Shown piece by piece: positions 58,564-64,000 of a DNA stretch of 64,000 nt. The notes below the pieces were generated by a model, which did not search any database, was not told where the DNA came from, and saw only the letters and a list, made by a program, of their open reading frames with translations. Positions within the stretch are counted from its first letter, which is position 1; each line of letters begins with the position of its first letter. The stretch comes from Enterobacter cloacae complex sp. R_G8 (GTDB lineage Bacteria > Pseudomonadota > Gammaproteobacteria > Enterobacterales > Enterobacteriaceae), in assembly GCF_024599795.1 (NCBI RefSeq), contig NZ_CP102246.1:744001-808000 (forward strand). The letters are read 5' to 3'. Both the position numbers and the translations under genes were made by a program.

Positions 58564-58644
58564 ATGAAAATTGCTAATCATTTTCACGATGAGCTAAGTA
58601 GACTGGCCGCCATTGACATTGAGGCACTCGTACTACATGGCTGA
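58564..58644 (+). CDS. yrbN: Small protein YrbN
   Basis: A 26-codon gene: [20 protein letters not shown] then ALVLHG, differing from E. coli YrbN at only a few residues. E. coli YrbN is expressed but has no known function. Its last eight bases overlap the deaD start at 58637, so translation of deaD may be coupled to it. A weak purine stretch lies upstream. Confidence 0.88.
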   Translation: MKIANHFHDELSRLAAIDIEALVLHG

Positions 58645-60532
58645 ATTCGAAACCACTTTTGCAGATCTGGGCCTGAAGGCTCCTATCCTTGAAGCCCTTA
58701 ACGATCTGGGTTACGAAAAACCATCTCCGATCCAGGCAGAATGTATCCCACACCTGCTTTCTGGTCGTGACGTGCTGGGCATGGCCCAGACTGGTAGCGG
58801 TAAAACTGCGGCGTTCTCGCTGCCGCTGCTGAACAACATCGATCCGGACCTGCGTGCACCGCAGATCCTCGTTCTGGCTCCAACCCGTGAACTGGCGGTT
58901 CAGGTTGCTGAAGCCATGACGGAATTCTCTAAACACATGCGCGGCGTAAACGTGGTTGCCCTGTACGGCGGCCAGCGTTATGACGTGCAGTTACGCGCCC
59001 TGCGCCAGGGCCCACAGATTGTTGTCGGTACGCCGGGCCGTCTGCTGGATCACCTGAAGCGCGGTACACTGGATCTCTCTAAACTGAGCGGTCTGGTACT
59101 GGATGAAGCAGACGAAATGCTGCGTATGGGCTTCATCGAAGACGTAGAAACCATTATGGCGCAGATCCCGGAAGGTCATCAGACCGCTCTGTTCTCTGCC
59201 ACGATGCCAGAAGCCATTCGTCGCATTACCCGTCGCTTCATGAAAGAGCCGCAGGAAGTGCGCATTCAGTCCAGCGTTACCACTCGCCCGGACATCAGCC
59301 AGAGCTACTGGTCTGTGTACGGCATGCGCAAAAACGAAGCGCTGGTGCGTTTCCTGGAAGCAGAAGATTTTGATGCGGCGATTATTTTCGTACGTACCAA
59401 AAACGCGACCCTGGAAGTGGCTGAAGCCCTGGAGCGTAACGGCTATAACAGCGCAGCGCTGAATGGCGACATGAACCAGGCTCTGCGTGAGCAGACGCTG
59501 GAGCGTCTGAAAGACGGTCGTCTGGATATCCTGATTGCAACCGACGTGGCAGCACGTGGTCTGGACGTTGAACGTATCAGCCTGGTTGTAAACTACGACA
59601 TCCCAATGGACTCCGAGTCCTACGTTCACCGTATCGGCCGTACCGGTCGTGCGGGTCGTGCAGGCCGTGCGCTGCTGTTCGTTGAGAATCGCGAGCGTCG
59701 TCTGCTGCGTAACATTGAACGCACTATGAAGCTGACCATTCCGGAAGCTGAGCTGCCAAACGCAGAACTGCTGGGCAAACGCCGTCTGGAAAAATTCGCT
59801 GCCAAAGTTCAGCAGCAACTGGAAAGCAGCGATCTGGATCAGTACCGTGCGCTGCTGGCGCAGATCCAGCCAACCGCTGAAGGCGAAGAGCTGGATATCG
59901 AAACGCTGGCTGCAGCACTGCTGAAGATGGCACAGGGCGAACGTACCCTGATCGTGCCACCAGATGCACCGATGCGTCCTCGTCGTGAGTTCCGTGACCG
60001 TGACGATCGCTTCGAACGTCGTGGCGATCGTAACGACCGTGGCCCACGTGGTGACCGTCCAGAGCGTGGTGGTGAAGATCGTCCACGTCGTGAGCGTCGT
60101 GACGCTGGCGAAATGGAGCTGTACCGCATTGAAGTGGGCCGTGATGATGGTGTTGAAGTTCGTCATATCGTTGGCGCGATCGCGAACGAAGGCGACATCA
60201 GCAGCCGTTACATCGGTAACATCAAGCTGTTCGCATCCCACTCCACCATCGAGCTGCCAAAAGGCATGCCGGGCGAAGTACTGCAGCACTTTACCCGTAC
60301 TCGCATCCTGAACAAGCCGATGAACATGCAGCTGCTGGGCGATGCACAGCCACGTCCTGACCGTGGCGGCGAACGTCGTGGCGGTGGTCGCGGTTTCGGT
60401 GGCGAGCGTCGTGAAGGCGGTCGTAGCGAAGGTCGTGGTGGTGAAGGTCGTCGTTTCTCCGGTGAACGCCGCGAGAGCCGTGGCCCACGTCGTGAAGAAG
60501 GCACCAGCCGTCGTCGTTTTGGTGACGCGTAA
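58637..60532 (+). CDS. deaD: DEAD-box ATP-dependent RNA helicase DeaD (CsdA)
   Basis: A 631-residue cold-shock helicase for ribosome assembly and mRNA decay. The helicase core has the Q motif, AQTGSGKT near 50, PTRELA near 83, DEAD in VLDEADEML near 155, SAT and [11 protein letters not shown] near 330. A DbpA-like RNA-binding domain (about 485-560) follows. R/G/D/E-rich segments lie near 450-480 and over the last 70 residues. The start at 58637 (MAEFETTF) matches E. coli; the upstream ATG at 58613 lies inside yrbN in another phase. Confidence 0.98.
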   Translation: MAEFETTFADLGLKAPILEALNDLGYEKPSPIQAECIPHLLSGRDVLGMAQTGSGKTAAFSLPLLNNIDPDLRAPQILVLAPTRELAVQVAEAMTEFSKHMRGVNVVALYGGQRYDVQLRALRQGPQIVVGTPGRLLDHLKRGTLDLSKLSGLVLDEADEMLRMGFIEDVETIMAQIPEGHQTALFSATMPEAIRRITRRFMKEPQEVRIQSSVTTRPDISQSYWSVYGMRKNEALVRFLEAEDFDAAIIFVRTKNATLEVAEALERNGYNSAALNGDMNQALREQTLERLKDGRLDILIATDVAARGLDVERISLVVNYDIPMDSESYVHRIGRTGRAGRAGRALLFVENRERRLLRNIERTMKLTIPEAELPNAELLGKRRLEKFAAKVQQQLESSDLDQYRALLAQIQPTAEGEELDIETLAAALLKMAQGERTLIVPPDAPMRPRREFRDRDDRFERRGDRNDRGPRGDRPERGGEDRPRRERRDAGEMELYRIEVGRDDGVEVRHIVGAIANEGDISSRYIGNIKLFASHSTIELPKGMPGEVLQHFTRTRILNKPMNMQLLGDAQPRPDRGGERRGGGRGFGGERREGGRSEGRGGEGRRFSGERRESRGPRREEGTSRRRFGDA

Positions 60533-60563
60533 GCCTTTCGTTTCTGACGTAAAGTAATATATA

Positions 60564-60597
60564 CAGCCCCGATAAAGACTATCGGGGCTTTTTTTAT
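60564..60597 (+). terminator. Terminator after deaD
   Basis: AGCCCCGAT / ATCGGGGCTTTTTTT with an AAAGACT loop. Confidence 0.92.
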
Positions 60598-60601
60598 TTT
60601 C

Positions 60602-60630
60602 TTTGTACTCTTGTACTGGTACAGTGCAGC
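60602..60630 (+). promoter_or_regulatory. Candidate TrpR operator/promoter of mtr
   Basis: GTACTCTTGTACTGGTAC at 60605-60622 resembles the TrpR-binding palindrome (GTACTAGTT..AACTAGTAC), and sits about 55 bases before mtr, where E. coli mtr carries its TrpR operator. TyrR boxes were not identified. Inferred from similarity only. Confidence 0.55.
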
Positions 60631-60673
60631 GCATTAAAATGCAAACCACATTTTTGACTGGAGATATGGCTGT

Positions 60674-61918
60674 ATGGCGACACTAACCACCACCCAAACG
60701 TCACCTTCGCTGCTTGGCGGCGTGGTGATCATCGGCGGAACCATTATTGGTGCCGGGATGTTCTCCCTGCCAGTGGTCATGTCCGGTGCGTGGTTCTTCT
60801 GGTCGCTGGCTGCGCTGGTTTTCACCTGGTTCTGTATGTTGCATTCAGGGCTGATGATCCTTGAAGCCAACCTGAACTACCGCATTGGCTCCAGCTTCGA
60901 CACCATCACGAAAGATCTGCTGGGTAAAGGCTGGAACCTGGTGAACGGCCTTTCCATCGCGTTTGTGCTTTACATCCTGACCTACGCGTACATCTCTGCA
61001 AGCGGTTCGATTCTGCATCACACCTTTGCGGAGATGTCGCTGAACGTTCCGGCGCGTCTGGCTGGGCTGTGCTTTGCGCTGGGCGTCGCGTTTATAGTCT
61101 GGATGAGTACCAAAGCGGTGAGCCGGATGACGGCCATCGTACTGGGCGCAAAGGTCATCACTTTCTTCCTGACCTTCGGTAGCCTGCTGGGGCACGTTAC
61201 CCCGTCAACGTTGTTTAACGTGGCTGAAACCAATACGTCGTATACGCCGTATCTGCTGATGACCCTGCCGTTCTGTCTGGCGTCGTTTGGCTACCACGGC
61301 AACGTACCGAGCCTGATGAAGTACTACGGCAAAGACCCCCGGACGATTGTAAAGTGCCTGGTCTACGGTACGCTGCTGGCGCTGGGGCTGTATGTGATTT
61401 GGCTGCTGGGGACGATGGGCAACATCCCGCGTCCGGAGTTTATCGGCATTGCGCAGAAGGGCGGTAACATTGATGTGCTGGTCCAGGCCCTGAGTGGGGT
61501 ACTGAACAGCCGCAGTCTGGATCTGCTGCTGGTGGTGTTCTCTAACTTTGCGGTAGCGAGCTCTTTCCTCGGCGTGACGCTGGGCCTGTTTGACTATCTG
61601 GCGGATCTGTTTGGTTTTGATGATTCCGCGATGGGGCGCTTTAAAACCGCACTGCTGACCTTCCTGCCACCGATTGTCGGCGGCCTGCTGTGGCCGAACG
61701 GCTTCCTGTACGCCATCGGCTATGCCGGTCTGGCGGCTACCATCTGGGCGGCAATTGTGCCAGCGCTGCTGGCGCGTAAATCCCGTCAGCGCTTCGGTAG
61801 CCCGAAATTCCGCGTCTGGGGCGGCAAACCGATGATTGCACTGATTCTGGTGTTTGGTATTGGCAACGCGGTGGTGCACGTGCTGTCGAGTTTTAATTTG
61901 TTGCCTGTATATCACTAA
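60674..61918 (+). CDS. mtr: High-affinity tryptophan permease Mtr
   Basis: A 414-residue aromatic amino-acid permease with 11 transmembrane helices that takes up tryptophan and indole with protons. [20 protein letters not shown] near residue 15 is the family substrate-site helix. The length and start equal E. coli. It follows deaD and converges with yhbW across a BIME. Confidence 0.97.
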   Translation: MATLTTTQTSPSLLGGVVIIGGTIIGAGMFSLPVVMSGAWFFWSLAALVFTWFCMLHSGLMILEANLNYRIGSSFDTITKDLLGKGWNLVNGLSIAFVLYILTYAYISASGSILHHTFAEMSLNVPARLAGLCFALGVAFIVWMSTKAVSRMTAIVLGAKVITFFLTFGSLLGHVTPSTLFNVAETNTSYTPYLLMTLPFCLASFGYHGNVPSLMKYYGKDPRTIVKCLVYGTLLALGLYVIWLLGTMGNIPRPEFIGIAQKGGNIDVLVQALSGVLNSRSLDLLLVVFSNFAVASSFLGVTLGLFDYLADLFGFDDSAMGRFKTALLTFLPPIVGGLLWPNGFLYAIGYAGLAATIWAAIVPALLARKSRQRFGSPKFRVWGGKPMIALILVFGIGNAVVHVLSSFNLLPVYH

Positions 61919-61925
61919 ACACAAA

Positions 61926-61996
61926 GCCCGGTGGCGCTACGCTTACCGGGCCTACAGGGATCGCGTAGGCCGGATAAGGCGAAGCCGCCATCCGGC
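61926..61996. repeat. BIME: paired REP palindromes between mtr and yhbW
   Basis: GCCCGGTGGCGCTACGC..GGGCCTAC at 61926-61955 and GTAGGCCGGATAAGGCG..CATCCGGC at 61965-61996, in opposite orientation. It fills the gap between two convergent genes and belongs to the same family as the repeat at 10677. Confidence 0.9.
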
Positions 61997-62002
61997 AAAA
62001 AA

Positions 62003-63010
62003 CTACCCCACCAATTCTTCTTTCACCTGCATCGCTAAATCAAACGAATGCAAACGCGCCTGGTGATCAAATATCTGGCCGTTAACCATAATCTCATCCG
62101 CCTGCGTTTCGCGCAGCACCGCTTCCAGCCCGTGACGCACCTTTGCTTTATCTCCCACCAGCGACATGCTCAGCGCTTGCTGAACGCCATACTGCTCGGA
62201 GGCTGACCACAGCTGATGCATATTCTCCACCGGTGGCGGCAGTTGGCCTGTCTCGCCGCGACGCAGCTTCACAAACGCCTGCTGCATGGAGGTAAACAGG
62301 AATTCCGCATCGCGATTGCTGTCGGCGGCAATGATGTTGATACACACCATCGCGTACGGTTTCTCCAGCCTTTCAGAAGGTTTGAAGTTCGTGCGGTAGA
62401 GATGCAGCGCCTGATGCAGCATATCCGGTGCGAAGTGCGAGGCAAACGCAAACGGCAGCCCCAACTGTGCAGCAAGCTGCGCACTGTACAGGCTCGACCC
62501 CAGCAGCCATACCGGGATCTTTTCGCCGTAGCCCGGCACCGGGCGCACGTGCGGGTTCGGGTCACGCGCATCGAACCAGTCCACCAGTTCCGCCACATCA
62601 CGCGGGAAATTGTCGATGTCACCACTCATATGGCGACGCAGGGCGCGCATGGTTGGCTGGTCGCTGCCCGGCGCACGGCCAAGGCCTAAATCAATACGGC
62701 CCGGATAGAGGGTATTCAGCGTACCAAACTGCTCGGCGATCACCAGTGGAGCATGGTTTGGCAGCATCACGCCACCGGATCCCAGGTGCAGGGTGGTGGT
62801 GTTCGCGGCCAGATAACCAATCAGTACCGAGGTGGCGGCGCTGGCGATACCGACCATGTTGTGGTGCTCTGCCAGCCAGTAACGGTGATAGCCACGCTTT
62901 TCGGCCAGTTGAGCCAGATCGAGAGAGTGCGAAAAGGCTTCTCTGGCCGAGGAGCCTTGTGGGATCGGCGCCAGATCCAGCACCGAAAACGGAAGGGTTT
63001 TGTCAGTCAT
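62003..63010 (-). CDS. yhbW: Luciferase-like FMN-dependent monooxygenase YhbW
   Basis: A 335-residue protein of the bacterial luciferase-like group. [20 protein letters not shown] near residue 43 and [28 protein letters not shown] near residue 88 are typical of FMN-dependent LLM oxidoreductases. The substrate is unknown. It lies downstream of ubiUV on the same strand; a 78-base gap separates it from ubiV. Confidence 0.94.
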   Translation of the reverse strand: MTDKTLPFSVLDLAPIPQGSSAREAFSHSLDLAQLAEKRGYHRYWLAEHHNMVGIASAATSVLIGYLAANTTTLHLGSGGVMLPNHAPLVIAEQFGTLNTLYPGRIDLGLGRAPGSDQPTMRALRRHMSGDIDNFPRDVAELVDWFDARDPNPHVRPVPGYGEKIPVWLLGSSLYSAQLAAQLGLPFAFASHFAPDMLHQALHLYRTNFKPSERLEKPYAMVCINIIAADSNRDAEFLFTSMQQAFVKLRRGETGQLPPPVENMHQLWSASEQYGVQQALSMSLVGDKAKVRHGLEAVLRETQADEIMVNGQIFDHQARLHSFDLAMQVKEELVG

Positions 63011-63088
63011 AACAGCTCACTTTGTCGACGGTCAATCTTTAATACTGCATTAAATAATGATAACCGTTGTTAACAAAGTGAGCCTTTT

Positions 63089-63967
63089 TCAGGCCTGCAG
63101 CTCCAGTCCGGCCAGCCGTTTCCAGTAGCCGTTACAGTCACTGTTTGCCGTCAGCGGCAGCGGTGACGCGCCATTTTCGTTGGCGCGAAAAGCATCCAGC
63201 ATGGCAAACACGCTGGTGTCCAGCGGCGACAGACGCACCATATCCACCAGCCCGACCATCGACGCCAGCTCGTTACCCAGGTTATAGACATAGCCGCTCA
63301 TGGTCTGAATGCCGTTGAGGACAAACACCTGCTGGTTCTCCTGCGACAGCATGCTGCGCCCGTTCGGGTACTTGATGCAGCAGGTCTCGCACTCGTCTTT
63401 CGGCCGATCTTCAGAGCGGGCAGTAAAGCAGCGGGCAGAGTACGCCAGCGGCAGATGGCCATAGCTCAGCACTTCCACTTCAAACTGATTGCGAATGCCA
63501 AGCTCTTCACTCTGAGCGAGCAGGTTTGCCAGCCAGTCGCGCGACAGCTCTACCGGCATGCACCAGCGCGTCATCCCCTGTTTCAGCAGCAGGCGCAGGG
63601 TCACGGCGTTATAGCAGTTCAATGCATGGCCCGCGACAAACGGCAGCTTGCGTTCAGCGCACATGTTCACCACGCCCAGGTCGCTCGCTTCAATCAGGAA
63701 TTCACCGTTCTCCACATAGCGTTTTAGCTCACCCAGTTCGGAGGACGCCTGCACCAGCGCCAGCGTGGAGAGCACCACCTGTTTGCCGCTCCCGGCGAGG
63801 CTTTTCGCCATCTCCAGCCAGTCGCCCACTTTGGTGGCGCGGCGCTTGCTGCATACCGCTTCGCCAAGATAAATCACATCGGCGCTGCTGGTTGCGGCCT
63901 GTTGATAAAAATCTTCCAGCGTCTCTTTTGGCCAGTAGTAGAGCACCGGTCCTAATGAATATTTCAT
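63089..63967 (-). CDS. ubiV: O2-independent ubiquinone biosynthesis protein UbiV
   Basis: A 292-residue U32-peptidase-family protein. With UbiU it hydroxylates ubiquinone precursors without oxygen, and UbiT assists. Cys39 and the cluster CFTARSEDRPKDEC..CC (near residues 180-197) fit the [4Fe-4S] ligands C39, C180, C193 and C197 of E. coli UbiV. The start at 63967 has GTGAGA upstream and lies seven bases after the ubiU stop. Confidence 0.95.
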   Translation of the reverse strand: MKYSLGPVLYYWPKETLEDFYQQAATSSADVIYLGEAVCSKRRATKVGDWLEMAKSLAGSGKQVVLSTLALVQASSELGELKRYVENGEFLIEASDLGVVNMCAERKLPFVAGHALNCYNAVTLRLLLKQGMTRWCMPVELSRDWLANLLAQSEELGIRNQFEVEVLSYGHLPLAYSARCFTARSEDRPKDECETCCIKYPNGRSMLSQENQQVFVLNGIQTMSGYVYNLGNELASMVGLVDMVRLSPLDTSVFAMLDAFRANENGASPLPLTANSDCNGYWKRLAGLELQA

Positions 63968-63974
63968 GATTATC

Positions 63975-64000
63975 TCACTGCCATTTACGGTGATACGCGC
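63975..64000 (-). CDS. ubiU: O2-independent ubiquinone biosynthesis protein UbiU, last codons (partial)
   Basis: Reading leftward from the right edge, the minus strand gives GAYHRKWQ-type codons (AYHRKWQ and TGA at 63975-63977). These match the C-terminus I recall for E. coli UbiU, which is also encoded directly before ubiV. Only about eight codons are inside the window. Confidence 0.85.

Overview
The window is a stretch of chromosome from an enterobacterium close to Escherichia coli but distinct from it, most likely Enterobacter or a near relative. The evidence is the near-complete collinearity with the E. coli gltB-to-ubiU region (read in reverse), proteins recognisable almost residue for residue, roughly 55% G+C, REP/BIME palindromes, and a PmrAB-like two-component system between obgE and dacB that E. 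coli K-12 lacks there. I saw no phage, insertion sequence, CRISPR array, plasmid function or toxin-antitoxin pair. Apart from one relocated block, the content is housekeeping.

Layout. 1-2255: 5' end of gltB and the divergent radical-SAM gene yhcC. 2235-14722: a block (yjgR, a fused dihydroxyacetone kinase, ahr, yjgM, valS-holC-pepA, lptF-lptG) whose E. coli counterparts lie over a megabase away, near 96 min, inserted between yhcC and arcB, which are neighbours in E. coli. 14858-18798: arcB, the sRNA ArcZ, elbB, mtgA. 18838-26757 (minus strand): calcium/sodium exchanger yrbG, KDO genes kdsD/kdsC, LPS transport lptC/lptA/lptB, sigma-54 gene rpoN, hpf and the nitrogen PTS ptsN-rapZ-npr. 26986-31779: mlaFEDCB, ibaG, murA. 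31842-33330: sfsB, ispB. 33588-36426: rplU, rpmA, yhbE, obgE. 36464-39602 (minus): dacB-pmrA-pmrB. 39830-46375: greA, yhbY, rlmE, ftsH, folP, glmM, secG. 46385-48292: tRNA-Leu(GAG), argG with tandem ARG boxes, tRNA-fMet. 48500-60532: rimP-nusA-infB-rbfA-truB-rpsO-pnp-nlpI-yrbN-deaD. 60674-64000: tryptophan permease mtr, yhbW, ubiV and the last codons of ubiU.

The genes form a cell-envelope hub (LPS synthesis and export, lipid asymmetry, peptidoglycan precursors and remodelling, FtsH quality control) and a transcription/translation hub (NusA, IF2, RimP, RbfA, TruB, S15, PNPase, DeaD, GreA, L21/L27, ObgE, RlmE). Because of the relocation, five lpt genes (lptF, lptG, lptB, lptA, lptC) lie within 12 kb.

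The main anomaly is the relocated block. Its gene order is a circular permutation of the E. coli order. Its left junction falls inside the last codons of yhcC, whose tail is now encoded antisense to the conserved C-terminus of yjgR. Two successive nested inversions would explain it. I found no convincing new multi-gene system. Comparisons with E. coli and Salmonella rest on remembered sequences and gene order, not on a search.
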